From NCBI RefSeq assembly GCF_014490665.1, contig NZ_CP061038.1:3906001-3970000 (forward strand): DNA of 64,000 nucleotides, in the 5' to 3' direction. A model generated the notes under the pieces. The model made no database searches, was not told the DNA's origin, and was given only the letters and a program-made list of their open reading frames with translations. Position numbers and translations under genes: made by a program. This document shows positions 29,639 through 39,902 of the stretch, piece by piece. This DNA is from Sphingomonas alpina. Its GTDB lineage: Bacteria; Pseudomonadota; Alphaproteobacteria; Sphingomonadales; Sphingomonadaceae. Every line of letters begins with the position of its first letter. The first letter of the stretch is position 1.

Positions 29639-31767
29639 CAAAAGGCGCGCCCGGCACGCGCGCGGTCGCCGTGTCGTTGGAGCAACCCGATCACCGATGC
29701 GCGGATCCGATTGCGCAGCCGATCCCACCGCGTCGGATTGGTAACGATACTTGCACGATAGAAGCTCGGGCATAGCACCGCGGCATGGCTGACTTCGCCG
29801 CATAGGCCGCATCCGACACAACTGTTGTCGACATGCGCGATCGGATCGCGGCGCAACGGATCGGGGTTGGGTTTGATCGTCAGCGAGGGACAGCCCGACA
29901 GGCGGATGCAGCTATGGTCGCCGGTGCACGTATCGGGGTCGATGCCGAAGCGATCGCGCACCACGCGCCGCCCTTCGCGCGCGGCCCGGGCGATCAGCGG
30001 CTTTTCGCGGCGCTGCTTGTTCAGCATGCATTCGGACTGCGCGATGATCACCTTGGGGCCGGTCTCGGTCGTGGTCATGGCCTCGCGCAACGTGTCACGC
30101 ATCCGTTTCAGATCATAGGTTCGGGTGACCGAACGAACCCACTCCGCTCCCACCCCGCGTACAGCCTTTTCGATCGGGCTGTTGGTGGTGCGGAACCGGT
30201 TTTCGGCACGCGATGACGGAATGTCCTGTCCGCCGGTCGCGGCGGAATAGCCATTGTCGACGATCAAGGTGACGGTGTCATCCTTGTTGAAGACCGCATT
30301 GCCGATGCCGGACGTCAGTCCGTTGTGCCAGAAGCCGCCATCGCCCATCACGGCGATTGCGCGCTTGCCGTCAGGACGAAAGGCCGAAGCGCCTGCGGTG
30401 CCGAGGCCATAGCCCATCGTCGTGTTGCCGATGTGGAACGGCGGCAGGATCGAAAACAGATGACAGCCAATATCGGCCGAGACATGCGCCGGGCCGAGTT
30501 CTCGCTCGACCAGCTTCATCGCCGTGAAGATGGGACGCTCAGGGCATCCGGTGCAGAAACCGGCGGGCCGTTGCGGCACGTCGCCGGGTACGAGTGCGGG
30601 AACGCTGGGCACGGGCGCTGCCGGTTCGGGTGCAAGCGCCGGTGCCCATTCGGCCAGGAAGGTCGCCAGTCCTTCCCTCAACACCTGTCCCGAATATTCC
30701 CCCGCACGCGGCAACACGTCCTTGCCAACGATCCGGGTTGGCAGATCGGCACGGCGGATCAGGGTATTGAGTTCGTGTTCGATGAATTCCGGCTGCCCTT
30801 CCTCGACGACCAGCACTGCGCGCTTGTGGCGGCAGAAATCGGCGATTTCATCGGGCACCAGCGGATAGGCAACGTTAAGGCAATAGACCGGCAGCAGCGC
30901 GCGACCCTGCGCGTCCGACAGACCGATCAACTCAAGTGCGCGGTTGAGCGTATTGAACAATCCGCCCTGGACGATGATGCCGATCTCGCCGGTGTCGGGC
31001 CCGAACCGCTCGTTCAATCCATGCTCACGGATAAAGGCCAGCGCGGCGGGCCAACGCTGTTCGATCTTCTCGACTTCGTGCAGGAAATTGGCGGGTGGCA
31101 GCACGATCCGCTGCGTATCGCGCACCGGATGGCGCGCGGCGTCCGCAACGGTCATCGCCGGGCGTACATTGTCCCTTGCCGCAAACCGTCCGGTCATATG
31201 ACATGCGCGCACGCGCAATTCGAACATCACCGGCGTGTGGGAAGCTTCGGAAAGGGCGAATCCCTTTTCGACCATATCGACGATGCTGGTCAGATTCGGC
31301 CGGGGATCGAGCAACCATATCTGCGATTTCATCGCAAAGGCATGCGTGCGCTCCTGCATGATCGACGAGCCTTCGCCATAATCCTCGCCGATGATGATCA
31401 GCGCGCCGCCGGTCACGCCGCCCGACGCAACGTTGGACAGCGCGTCGGACGCCACATTGGTGCCGACCACCGATTTCCAGGCGACCGCGCCCCGCAATGG
31501 ATAATTGACCGACGCCGCGAGCATCGCCGCGGCGCTCGCCTCCGATGCGCTCGCTTCGAAATTCACGCCCAGTTCGAGCAGCAGATCGTTGGCGTCGGCG
31601 AACACATCCATCAGATGGCTGATAGGCGATCCCTGATAACCGCCGACATACGCCACGCCGGCCTGAAGCAATGCCTTGGTGACGGCCAATATGCCTTCGC
31701 CGTGGAACATTTCCCCCTCACCCAGGCGGAGCAGCTCCACCTCGGCCTTGAACGAACGCTCTGCCAT
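29638..31767 (-). CDS. iorA: Indolepyruvate oxidoreductase subunit alpha
   Basis: A 709-residue thiamine-diphosphate subunit. Domain order: pyrimidine-binding domain (GVAYVGGYQGSPISHLMDVF), middle domain, TPP domain with CTGCPERP near residue 402 and VMGDGGFWHN near 469, then a ferredoxin-like tail with CTGDHSCIRLSGCPSL and CVGCGLCGEVSH holding [4Fe-4S] clusters. It catalyses oxidative decarboxylation of aryl-2-oxoacids (Trp, Phe or Tyr transamination products). It starts 4 nt after the full-length cyclase stop and has only a weak ribosome site, so the cyclase frameshift could reduce its translation. Confidence 0.93.
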   Translation of the reverse strand: MAERSFKAEVELLRLGEGEMFHGEGILAVTKALLQAGVAYVGGYQGSPISHLMDVFADANDLLLELGVNFEASASEASAAAMLAASVNYPLRGAVAWKSVVGTNVASDALSNVASGGVTGGALIIIGEDYGEGSSIMQERTHAFAMKSQIWLLDPRPNLTSIVDMVEKGFALSEASHTPVMFELRVRACHMTGRFAARDNVRPAMTVADAARHPVRDTQRIVLPPANFLHEVEKIEQRWPAALAFIREHGLNERFGPDTGEIGIIVQGGLFNTLNRALELIGLSDAQGRALLPVYCLNVAYPLVPDEIADFCRHKRAVLVVEEGQPEFIEHELNTLIRRADLPTRIVGKDVLPRAGEYSGQVLREGLATFLAEWAPALAPEPAAPVPSVPALVPGDVPQRPAGFCTGCPERPIFTAMKLVERELGPAHVSADIGCHLFSILPPFHIGNTTMGYGLGTAGASAFRPDGKRAIAVMGDGGFWHNGLTSGIGNAVFNKDDTVTLIVDNGYSAATGGQDIPSSRAENRFRTTNSPIEKAVRGVGAEWVRSVTRTYDLKRMRDTLREAMTTTETGPKVIIAQSECMLNKQRREKPLIARAAREGRRVVRDRFGIDPDTCTGDHSCIRLSGCPSLTIKPNPDPLRRDPIAHVDNSCVGCGLCGEVSHAAVLCPSFYRASIVTNPTRWDRLRNRIRASVIGLLQRHGDRARAGRAF

Positions 31768-31770
31768 CGC

Positions 31771-32558
31771 TCAATCCGCGACGAGCGCGAGTACGCGCAA
31801 GGGGCTACCCGATCCGCCCTTGATCTTCAGCGGCGCTGCAAGGATCAGCGCGCCCACGGGGGAAGCTGATCGAGATTCTCCAGGCATTGCAACCCATAAC
31901 GCCCCGCGCCGTGGAACAATGTATGCGCGGGATAAGCGGGATCGAGCAAATGTGCCTGCCCGGCATCGGTGCCGATCGTCTCGACGCCAAAACCGTGCGC
32001 GTCGCGCGCATCGACCAGGAAGCGCACCGCTTCCACCGACGGGCCGGGGGTATGCGCGCCATCCTCGCGGCGATTGACATACTCCTCCACCGACCGTTTC
32101 GACCAGTCGGTCCTCATCAACACCCAATGGCGCGGCGGGATGCGGCCATGTTCGGCCTCCCATTGCTCGATATGCGCCACGGTGAGCAGAAAGTCAGGGT
32201 CTTCCGCCGCCTCGCGCGATACATTAATGACCACGGCGGGGGCGATGAAATCGGCTGGTGGAATGGCATCAACCGTGTTTGCCGGCAGGTCCTTGCCCGT
32301 GATCCAGTGCACCGGCGCATCGAAATGCGTGCCGGTGTGCTCGCTCATCGTGAAATTATTCCAGTACCAGGCAACGCCGCGTTCGTCGTAGCGGCTGATC
32401 TCTTCGATCGAAAAGGGCGCGCACTGGCCAAATTCGGGTGGCAGCGACAGGATCGGCGTGTCCGGCGACAATGACTGGGAAAGGTCCACCGTACGCACCG
32501 CGCCGTTTGCCAGCGCCTCCGCCATGCCGGCAAGGATCATGTTTGTCGGATTGATCAT
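31771..32558 (-). CDS. Cyclase-family metal hydrolase (kynurenine formamidase/isatin hydrolase type), apparent frameshift
   Basis: A PF04199-type metal hydrolase. The motif SEHTGTHFDAPVHW carries the HxGTHxDxPxH metal site. As read, the frame from ATG 32558 stops at 31845 after NLDQLPPWAR. Sliding one base in the C run (plus strand G5 at 31858-31862) restores the normal C-terminus VGALILAAPLKIKGGSGSPL and continues to a stop at 31771, 3 bp from iorA. The gene is therefore either mutated by a single-base loss or carries a sequence error. The family opens formyl-kynurenine or isatin rings, which suits a tryptophan/indole theme but does not prove it. It is the first gene of the iorAB operon. Confidence 0.85.
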
Positions 32559-32606
32559 TTTCCCATTCTCTCCGGTTCTTTTTCGCTCAAAGCAGGATGG
32601 CAGAGA

Positions 32607-32624
32607 AACTTGCATTTGCAAGTT
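32607..32624. promoter_or_regulatory. MarR operator dyad, copy 2
   Basis: AACTTGCATTTGCAAGTT, an inverted repeat of AACTTGCA arms around TT, between the divergent cyclase operon and the MarR gene. The left 14 bases recur at 25726-25739. Position and symmetry suit autoregulation. Confidence 0.6.
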
Positions 32625-32682
32625 TTATTCGTTTGCCGAAGGAGAATGGACGCGCTTATCTGGCGAGAAGGGAGACAATGAT

Positions 32683-33192
32683 TTGGCAATCGACAACAGG
32701 CTTCTCGGCGACCCCGGCACGCCAGCTTTCCGGCTCGATCAATATCCCTTCTATCTGCTCAACCGAGCGGTCAGCCGGTACAATATCATCATCGACGCGC
32801 GGCTCCGCTCGATCGGGATCGACATTCCCACCTGGCGTGTCCTCATGGTGCTGGGCGAACGATCGCCCCGCAGCATCGGCCAAATCGCCGAGGCGGCGGT
32901 CATCAATCTTTCGACGATGATGCGTATCGTGCAGCGCATGACCAATGCGGGGCTGGTGTCGAACGCCCCCAATGCCGCTGACGCGCGCGTCACCGATGTT
33001 CGGCTTACCCCGATGGGCGAAGACATACTGGACAAAGCGCGCCGCCTGACCGCGCCCATTTATGCCAAGCTGATCGCCGGTTTTTCGGCGCGCGATTTCG
33101 GCCGTCTGATCGTATTGCTCACGAGGCTCGATGCCAATCTCGACGGCATCCCGCGCGATACCACCGATGGCGATGCGAACGCTCCCGCGTAA
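32683..33192 (+). CDS. MarR-family transcriptional regulator with TTG start
   Basis: A 169-residue MarR regulator. The TTG at 32683 is chosen: GGGAG lies 8 nt upstream and homologous-looking sequence starts there (LGDPGTPAFRLDQYPFYLLN); no ATG or GTG in frame is plausible. The winged helix is seen in IPTWRVLMVLGERSPRSIGQ, AAVINLSTMMRIVQRMTNAG and the wing ADARVTDVRLTPMGED. It is divergent from cyclase-iorAB and separated from it by a dyad that also occurs before the M61 peptidase gene, so it probably represses both units. The rare start would keep its level low. Confidence 0.85.
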   Translation: MAIDNRLLGDPGTPAFRLDQYPFYLLNRAVSRYNIIIDARLRSIGIDIPTWRVLMVLGERSPRSIGQIAEAAVINLSTMMRIVQRMTNAGLVSNAPNAADARVTDVRLTPMGEDILDKARRLTAPIYAKLIAGFSARDFGRLIVLLTRLDANLDGIPRDTTDGDANAPA

Positions 33193-33196
33193 ACAA

Positions 33197-33222
33197 GCGC
33201 CACCCCTGTGAAGGGGCGGCGC
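33197..33222. terminator. Hairpin between convergent MarR and TonB-receptor genes
   Basis: GCGCC-A-CCCCT, loop GTGA, AGGGG-C-GGCGC gives a 10-pair stem with one mismatch, 5 nt after the MarR stop. It lacks a long T tract but could serve both convergent genes. Confidence 0.55.
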
Positions 33223-33272
33223 GATCTTCATACGGGAGAGGGGACGTCGCGAACGGCGCGCCCTGCCGTTCA

Positions 33273-35576
33273 TCAGAATTTATAGCTGCCGCGAAGCCCC
33301 CAGCGGCGGAGACTGGGGATCACGGCGGCGCCATTTGCGAACCCGAAATCGAACGACGAGGTATAATATTTGGCGTCGAACAGATTCTCGACATAGGCCG
33401 AAATGCGATAGGTATCGGTTTCGATGCCGAGACGCAGGTTGACCTTGTCATAGGCATTTATCCGGAAGGGAAAGACCGGCTGCCCGGTCGCCACCGCCGC
33501 GATATTGTTGACGTTGGTATAGGCATCGCTGGTGTAGAAATATTCGCCGCGCAGGAACGCACTCATCGTACCGGAAACGGGAACGCTATATTGCGCGAAG
33601 CCCGATATCGTCCAATCGGGTGCCTTTGGTAGCGGCTTGCCTGACAAGTCGATTTTGCCGAAATTGGTGCGCGCATCGACGAACTTGCCGAACTTGGCAT
33701 CCATGTAACCAAGGTTGAAGCCAAGCTCGAGTCCACGAATCGGCGCGGCGACGAGTTCGAGTTCGACACCCTTGCTGCTTGCGCTCGCGGCGTTCGAAAT
33801 GCCGGCAAAATTGATGATCGCGCCGCTCGAATCGACACCGACTACGCCCGAACTCACCTGGACATCCTTCCAATCGATATAGAACAGGGCAAGATTGGCG
33901 CGCAGCTTGCGATCGAACCAGGTCGATTTCATGCCGATCTCATAATTCCACAGCGTCTCGGCGCCAAAGTCGCTCCGCGCCCGCTGCGGATCGAGCTGGA
34001 ACCCGCCCGATTTCCAGCCCTTCGAGGCACTGGCATACAGGTTGACGTCCTGGCTCACCTTGTATTTCAGCACCGCGCGCGGCGAAAAATCCTCGAACGA
34101 CTTCTTGCCGGCCACCTTGTCGAGCGGCCCGCCAAATTCGATCTGATCCTCGAACCGCTCGATCGTGTCGTGCGAATAGCGCCCGCCAAGCGTCAGGCTC
34201 AGTGCGTCGGTGAAATCATATGAGGCCTCCGCGAACACCGCCTTGGAGGAGATCGCCTGGCTGAAATGCGACAATTCGATCACAAAGCCTTCGGGCAAGC
34301 CGATATCGTTTTCCTTGCCCGCGGAGATCAGCTCTCCGTTGCGGATCTTGTCGCGGGCAATGACGCCGCCGATCGTCCATTTGAACGGACCGCTCCCGAC
34401 CGACTGGACACGGAGTTCTTCCGACAGGCTCTGGCGGGTATTGTCGTTGAAGCCCTCACGCAGGAAATCCTTGCTGGAAAAGTCGAGTTCGCCCGCGCGG
34501 TGGAATTTCGCCGATCCGAACCCGGTGATGCTGGTGACGCCGACCGTCTCGCCCTCCCACTGGATGCGGCCGACGGCAATATGATATTCGTTATCCACCT
34601 TCAGCGGCGCATCATGCGCATAGTTGCGGCGGTTGTCGGGATAAAAACCCAGATTCTTGTCGACCGGACATGTGAAGGTCACGCCAGGGCAGATCGATTT
34701 GATGAAGCTGCCCAGAACACCGGTATTGATCAGCCCGAAATCGTCGTCATGCTCTCTGGTGTAGTTATACGACAGGTCGATCGTCAGCTGGTCGGTCGGC
34801 GTCGCGCGCAGCGACAGGCGCGCCGCCTTGTAGTCCCGGCCATTGCCGCCGCCGATCGGATGCTTGTTGCGGAATTCTCCGTCCGAGCCCTCCCATTTCG
34901 CCGCCGCCCGTATGGCCACGGTCGAACTGAGCGGCACGTTGATCGCGCCGCTTACTTCGGCGGTGTTGAAGCTGCCGAACATCGCGTCGATTTGACCCGA
35001 GACACCCGATGTCGATGGCCTGGCGGTGCTGAGGCTCATCACGCCGGCCGACGCGTTGCGCCCGAAATAGGTGCCCTGTGGCCCGCGCAGCACCTCGATC
35101 CGTTCCATGTCGAGCAGATGCGGATTGAGCGCAATGTGCGAAATGTTGAAATCGTCGAGATAGATGCCGAAGGACGATCCGTTGCCGCCGACATTCGAGA
35201 TTCCGCGAATGGCGAGGCCGAGCGCGCTGTCCGACACATTGTTGCCACTGCGAATCGGACTGTCAGTGATGAACACGTTGGGCGTGCTGGCGAAATAGCT
35301 GCCGACATCCCTGATATTGGCGCGTTGCATATCCTCGGCACTGAATGCCGTAACGGCGACAGGCACTTGCTGGATGCTTTCCGAACGCCGCTGCGCGGTG
35401 ACGACGATGTCCTCGACGCCTTCACTTTCGGTATCTTGCGGCTGCTCGGGTTGTACGGATGGCGCAGTTTGTGCCTGCGCCGGGATAGCGATCAACGTCA
35501 GCCCCGCAACGATCGCCGCCCAGCTGGAGCCCGTGGCGAGGCTCTTTCCGAGCCCTGACTTCAGGTTTGTCATCAT
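33273..35576 (-). CDS. TonB-dependent receptor linked to the aromatic-CoA operon
   Basis: A 767-residue outer-membrane receptor. The ATG at 35576 lies 9 nt after AGGAGG; the next codon is also ATG. A signal peptide ends near PAQAQ, followed by the TonB box region VEDIVVTAQRRSESIQQVPV, the plug motif MERIEVLRGPQGTYFGRNAS and a C-terminal Phe (RGSYKF). It belongs to the FecA/IroN-like sphingomonad receptors often used for aromatic or plant compounds. It is separated by 246 bp from the gcdH end of the aromatic operon, and its upstream region carries the TTTA-N2-CTTAAAACGA site also found before that operon, so co-regulation is likely. Confidence 0.93.
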   Translation of the reverse strand: MMTNLKSGLGKSLATGSSWAAIVAGLTLIAIPAQAQTAPSVQPEQPQDTESEGVEDIVVTAQRRSESIQQVPVAVTAFSAEDMQRANIRDVGSYFASTPNVFITDSPIRSGNNVSDSALGLAIRGISNVGGNGSSFGIYLDDFNISHIALNPHLLDMERIEVLRGPQGTYFGRNASAGVMSLSTARPSTSGVSGQIDAMFGSFNTAEVSGAINVPLSSTVAIRAAAKWEGSDGEFRNKHPIGGGNGRDYKAARLSLRATPTDQLTIDLSYNYTREHDDDFGLINTGVLGSFIKSICPGVTFTCPVDKNLGFYPDNRRNYAHDAPLKVDNEYHIAVGRIQWEGETVGVTSITGFGSAKFHRAGELDFSSKDFLREGFNDNTRQSLSEELRVQSVGSGPFKWTIGGVIARDKIRNGELISAGKENDIGLPEGFVIELSHFSQAISSKAVFAEASYDFTDALSLTLGGRYSHDTIERFEDQIEFGGPLDKVAGKKSFEDFSPRAVLKYKVSQDVNLYASASKGWKSGGFQLDPQRARSDFGAETLWNYEIGMKSTWFDRKLRANLALFYIDWKDVQVSSGVVGVDSSGAIINFAGISNAASASSKGVELELVAAPIRGLELGFNLGYMDAKFGKFVDARTNFGKIDLSGKPLPKAPDWTISGFAQYSVPVSGTMSAFLRGEYFYTSDAYTNVNNIAAVATGQPVFPFRINAYDKVNLRLGIETDTYRISAYVENLFDAKYYTSSFDFGFANGAAVIPSLRRWGLRGSYKF

Positions 35577-35646
35577 CTCCCGTCCCCTCCTCATCATTAT
35601 TATTGCGGATCACGCTTCGCGGTGCCCTGAAAGGAGTGATAAACGC

Positions 35647-35662
35647 TTTAGACTTAAAACGA
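35647..35662. promoter_or_regulatory. Candidate operator shared with the aromatic-CoA operon, copy 1
   Basis: TTTAGACTTAAAACGA, 71 bp upstream of the TonB receptor start. It matches TTTATGCTTAAAACGA at 42993-43008 in 14 of 16 bases and contains a TTTA-N4-TAAA dyad typical of MarR operators. Confidence 0.5.
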
Positions 35663-35822
35663 AAGCACAAAAATGAATATGAAGATGAATATAATTGCAC
35701 GATTTGGCGCCTGACGGGAAGGCAGCGATTCTGATCGCGTGACGATACGTGCATGCAGGATCCTCCGGCCCACATGCAATGCAGCGGGCCGGGTCGGCCA
35801 TGTCGTACGAGAGGCGTCGTCG

Positions 35823-36998
35823 TTAGAAGGCGGCGAATCCCGTCTGGGCACGTCCCAGGATCAGTCCGTGGACGTCGTGCGTCCCTTCATAGGTATTGAC
35901 CGCCTCGAGATTGAGCATGTGGCGGATCACGCCGAATTCATCGGCGATCCCGTTGCCGCCATGCATATCGCGCGCGACCCGCGCGATCGCCAGCGCCTTG
36001 CCGCAATTGTTGCGCTTGAGGAGGCTGATCGCCTCGGGAGCCAACAGGCCCTCGTCCATCAGCCGCCCCGCCGCAAGCGCCGCCGAGAGCCCGAGCGTTA
36101 TCTCGGTTTGCATGTCGGCGAGCTTCATCTGGAACAATTGCGTGGCGGCGAGCGGGCGGTCGAATTGGACCCGGTCGAGCCCATAGCGTCGCGCTGCGTG
36201 CCAGCACCATTCGGCCGCGCCCAGCGCGCCCCAGGCGATTCCGAAACGCGCCTTGTTCAGGCACGAAAACGGGCCTTTCAGCCCCTCGACCCCGGGCAGG
36301 AGGCGATCGGCCGGGATGGCGACCTCATCCATCACAATCTCACCCGTCGCCCCTACACGAAGCGAGAATTTTCCCTCGATCTTCGGCGTCGAGAGGCCCG
36401 CGTCGCCGCGCAGCAGGACAAAACCGCGAATGATGTCGTCATCGCATTTCGCCCAGACGATGAACAGGTCGGCGAGCGGCGCATTGGTGATCCACATCTT
36501 CGTGCCGCTCAACACATAGCCGTCGGCGGTTGCGCGTGCGCGCGTGCGAAGTGCGCCGGGATCCGATCCAGCACCGGGCTCGGTGAGTCCGAATGCCCCG
36601 ACCCATTCGCCGCTGGCGAGCAGCGGCAGCCACGCGTCGCGCTGCGCATCGGTGCCAAAAGCATGGATCGGATGCATGACCAGGCTGGACTGCACCGAAA
36701 GTGCCGAACGATATGCCGAATCCACGCGTTCGATTTCGCGCGCGATCAACCCATAGGCGACATGGTTCGCGCCTGCGCAGCCATAGCCTTGAATGGTCGG
36801 GCCAAGCAGACCGGCGGCGCCCAATTTACGCATCAGCGCCGTATCGATGCGCTCGTCGCGAAACGCATCGCGCACCATCGGCATCAACTCGGTTTGCGCA
36901 AAGCCGCGCGCGGCGTCCCGGATCAGGCGCTCCTCATCGTTCAATTGTGCGTCGATCATGAGCGGATCGGCCCAATCGAAGCTGACCCGCGCGTTCAT
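35823..36998 (-). CDS. gcdH: Glutaryl-CoA dehydrogenase
   Basis: A 391-residue FAD acyl-CoA dehydrogenase that converts glutaryl-CoA to crotonyl-CoA with decarboxylation. Matching blocks are [20 protein letters not shown] with [29 protein letters not shown] and the catalytic Glu in [20 protein letters not shown] near residue 371. Glutaryl-CoA is a plausible late product of 2-aminobenzoyl-CoA or benzoyl-CoA-type degradation. It is the last gene of a tightly packed operon; its ATG overlaps the Rid gene stop (ATGA). Confidence 0.92.
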   Translation of the reverse strand: MNARVSFDWADPLMIDAQLNDEERLIRDAARGFAQTELMPMVRDAFRDERIDTALMRKLGAAGLLGPTIQGYGCAGANHVAYGLIAREIERVDSAYRSALSVQSSLVMHPIHAFGTDAQRDAWLPLLASGEWVGAFGLTEPGAGSDPGALRTRARATADGYVLSGTKMWITNAPLADLFIVWAKCDDDIIRGFVLLRGDAGLSTPKIEGKFSLRVGATGEIVMDEVAIPADRLLPGVEGLKGPFSCLNKARFGIAWGALGAAEWCWHAARRYGLDRVQFDRPLAATQLFQMKLADMQTEITLGLSAALAAGRLMDEGLLAPEAISLLKRNNCGKALAIARVARDMHGGNGIADEFGVIRHMLNLEAVNTYEGTHDVHGLILGRAQTGFAAF

Positions 36999-37408
36999 GC
37001 GCCGGCGTCCAAATCTGGAATGACCGCCGTCGTTTCAATTTCGATCCGCGCCGCGGGCTCGATCAGCCCCGCCACCTGCACCACCGCCATCGCCGGGAAA
37101 TGCAGTCCGATATGCGTGCGGTATGCGGCACCGATCGCAGCGAGGTTGGCCGAATATTCGTCGCGATCGGTCACGTACCAGGTCATGCGCACGATATGTT
37201 CGGGCCGTGCGCCGCCGGCCGCCAGGACCGCGACGGTGTTCCGCAGGATCTGCTCGAACTGGCTCACCATGTCCGGGCCGACAAAGCGCTCCTGCGCGTC
37301 CCACCCGACTATGCCGCCAGTGAAGATCGTTTCACCGCGTGCCTTTATCCCGTGCGAAAAACCACGCGGCCGCTGCCACCCGTCGGGCAGCAGAATCATA
37401 TTGCTCAT
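36995..37408 (-). CDS. Rid-family (YjgF/YER057c/UK114) protein
   Basis: A 137-residue Rid protein. Rid proteins form trimers with clefts that bind enamines/imines and acids; RidA itself hydrolyses 2-iminoacids. Here [44 protein letters not shown] and the C-terminal [20 protein letters not shown] are seen. At the place where RidA has its essential Arg (VARLPKD-like) this protein has Gly, so it may belong to another Rid subgroup. In an operon with a 2-aminobenzoyl-CoA-type monooxygenase, whose product is an enamine, a deaminating role is attractive but unproven. It overlaps both neighbours by ATGA. Confidence 0.88.
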   Translation of the reverse strand: MSNMILLPDGWQRPRGFSHGIKARGETIFTGGIVGWDAQERFVGPDMVSQFEQILRNTVAVLAAGGARPEHIVRMTWYVTDRDEYSANLAAIGAAYRTHIGLHFPAMAVVQVAGLIEPAARIEIETTAVIPDLDAGA

Positions 37409-38598
37409 GAATTTTCCCTGTTTTGTGCCGCCCGTGCGGTGGCAAGGTGCTGACGTGCGATGATGACTCGCTGAACCTCGGATGCACCCTCGTAAATTCT
37501 GAGCGCGCGGATTTCGCGGTACAGCCCCTCGACCGCCACACCATGAACGACACCCAGCCCGCCGAAGATCTGCACCGCGCGATCGATCACGCGCTGCGCC
37601 GCCTCGGTCGCGTGGAGCTTGGCCATCGCCGCCTCGCGCGTGTTCCGCACACCCTGCACATCAGCCGCCCAGGCGGCGCGATAGACGAGCAGCGCCGACG
37701 CATCGATGTCCAGTGCCATATCGGCAAGTTGCGCCTGAACGACGGCATTGCCCGAAAGCGCCGCACCGAACAGGCGACGCCCTTCGGCGCGCATGGTCGC
37801 TTCGTCGAGTGCGCGGCGCGCGAAGCCGAGCGCGGCTGCGCCCACCGTCGGGCGGAAGATGTCGAGCGTCGCCATCGCCGCGCCAAATCCCGCGCCCGCA
37901 CGCCCGATCATCGCATCGCCCGGCAATCGCATGGCGTCGAAGCGCAATGTCGCCAACGGGTGCGGTGCGATGACGCGAATGCGTTCGGCGATGGTGAGGC
38001 CGGATGTGTCGGCATCGACGATGAACGCCGAGATACCCTTTGCGCCGGGAGCCTCGCCGGTGCGGGCGAACAACACATAGTAATCGGCGATCCCGCCGTT
38101 CGAGATATAGGTCTTGGCGCCCTCGACCAGATAGAAATCGCCATCGGCGCGTGCCGAGGTCGCCATCGCCGCGACATCCGAACCTGAATCGAGCTCGGTC
38201 AGCGCGAATGCCGCCATCTTGGCGCCCGATGCCACGGCGGGGAGATAGGCCGCTTGCTGCGCGGGGGTGCCGAACAGCGAGATCGTTCCCGATCCGAGTC
38301 CCTGCATCGCAAACACGAAATCGGCGAGGCCCGAGTGACGCGCGAGCGTTTCGCGGATGATGCAGAGCGAGCGCACATCGATCCGGTCATGCACACCGCC
38401 GAACGCGCGCGGTACGGCATAGCGGAGCCAACCGCCCGCGCCCAGTCGCGCCAGCAGCGCGCGGCAGGCGGCGTCGACGTCCTGCTCGTCATGCGCCTCC
38501 GCCAGCCCTTCGGCCACGCACCACGCATCAAGATCGGCGGCAAGGCGACGATGCGAATCATCCAGGAACGGCCAGTCGAGAAAGCTGTGGTCGGGCAT
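37405..38598 (-). CDS. Acyl-CoA dehydrogenase
   Basis: A 397-residue FAD acyl-CoA dehydrogenase. [20 protein letters not shown] is the first family signature and [20 protein letters not shown] with [20 protein letters not shown] the second, with the catalytic Glu in YEGASE. It probably oxidises a cyclic or dicarboxylic acyl-CoA in the ring-degradation route. The stop overlaps the Rid ATG and its own ATG follows directly on the hydratase stop. Confidence 0.9.
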   Translation of the reverse strand: MPDHSFLDWPFLDDSHRRLAADLDAWCVAEGLAEAHDEQDVDAACRALLARLGAGGWLRYAVPRAFGGVHDRIDVRSLCIIRETLARHSGLADFVFAMQGLGSGTISLFGTPAQQAAYLPAVASGAKMAAFALTELDSGSDVAAMATSARADGDFYLVEGAKTYISNGGIADYYVLFARTGEAPGAKGISAFIVDADTSGLTIAERIRVIAPHPLATLRFDAMRLPGDAMIGRAGAGFGAAMATLDIFRPTVGAAALGFARRALDEATMRAEGRRLFGAALSGNAVVQAQLADMALDIDASALLVYRAAWAADVQGVRNTREAAMAKLHATEAAQRVIDRAVQIFGGLGVVHGVAVEGLYREIRALRIYEGASEVQRVIIARQHLATARAAQNRENS

Positions 38599-39404
<806 letters not shown>

Positions 39405-39408
<4 letters not shown>

Positions 39409-39902
39409 GTCTTTGCCTCATCCTCGCTGTCCGCAGCGATTGATAGTTTGAGCGCACCCAGCAACTCGAACAGCGCTTCGCGCTGCGCGGTGTCGAGCCC
39501 GCCGAGCATGCCTGAAATCCAGCCGCGATGGACCTTGGCCAATGCGTCGAAATAGTCCCGCCCTTCGGGCGTCAGGCGGACGATCGATGCGCGCCGATCG
39601 ACCGCGCCGGGCGCCAGTGCGGCATGCCCATCTTTCTGAAGCGTCTTGATGAGGCCGGTGACATTGCCGTTGGAAACCAGCAGCGAGCGCGACAGCGCGC
39701 CCATCGTCATACCGTCCGGATGCCGCGCCAGCGCCGCCAGCACATCGAACCGCGGCAAGGTGGTATCGTAACGATCGGTCAACCGTCGCTTCAGCCGCTT
39801 TTCGATCACCATCGTACAGGACAGCAGCCGCAGCCACAGCCGCACATCGAGCGGCCCGGCCAGCGCGCCATCATGTTTTTCGCGAAATGCCGTTGCCTTC
39901 AC
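39405..39902 (-). CDS. MarR-family regulator within the aromatic-CoA operon
   Basis: A 165-residue MarR protein with GTG start at 39902, overlapping the SDR stop by 4 nt; the longer open frame upstream is the shadow of the SDR gene. [20 protein letters not shown] leads to the winged helix [20 protein letters not shown] and wing [16 protein letters not shown]. Similar MarR proteins sense aryl-CoA intermediates. Being inside the operon, it would be autoregulated; the best candidate sites are 42993-43008 and 35647-35662. Confidence 0.88.

Noticed and set aside
29639..29821. 61-codon N-terminal extension of iorB
   Set aside because: It lies inside the iorA coding region and is basic, non-conserved-looking sequence; the TGATG junction gives the natural start.
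30325..31869. 514-codon plus-strand frame opposite iorA
   Set aside because: The opposite strand encodes clear iorA motifs along the whole length; this is a shadow.
32458..32682. 75-codon N-terminal extension of the MarR gene at 32683
   Set aside because: It would run through the divergent cyclase gene start and the operator; the sequence is not MarR-like, and TTG 32683 has a good ribosome site.
35739..37463. 574-codon plus-strand frame opposite gcdH and the Rid gene
   Set aside because: Both minus-strand genes have full domain support; the frame is low-complexity and basic.
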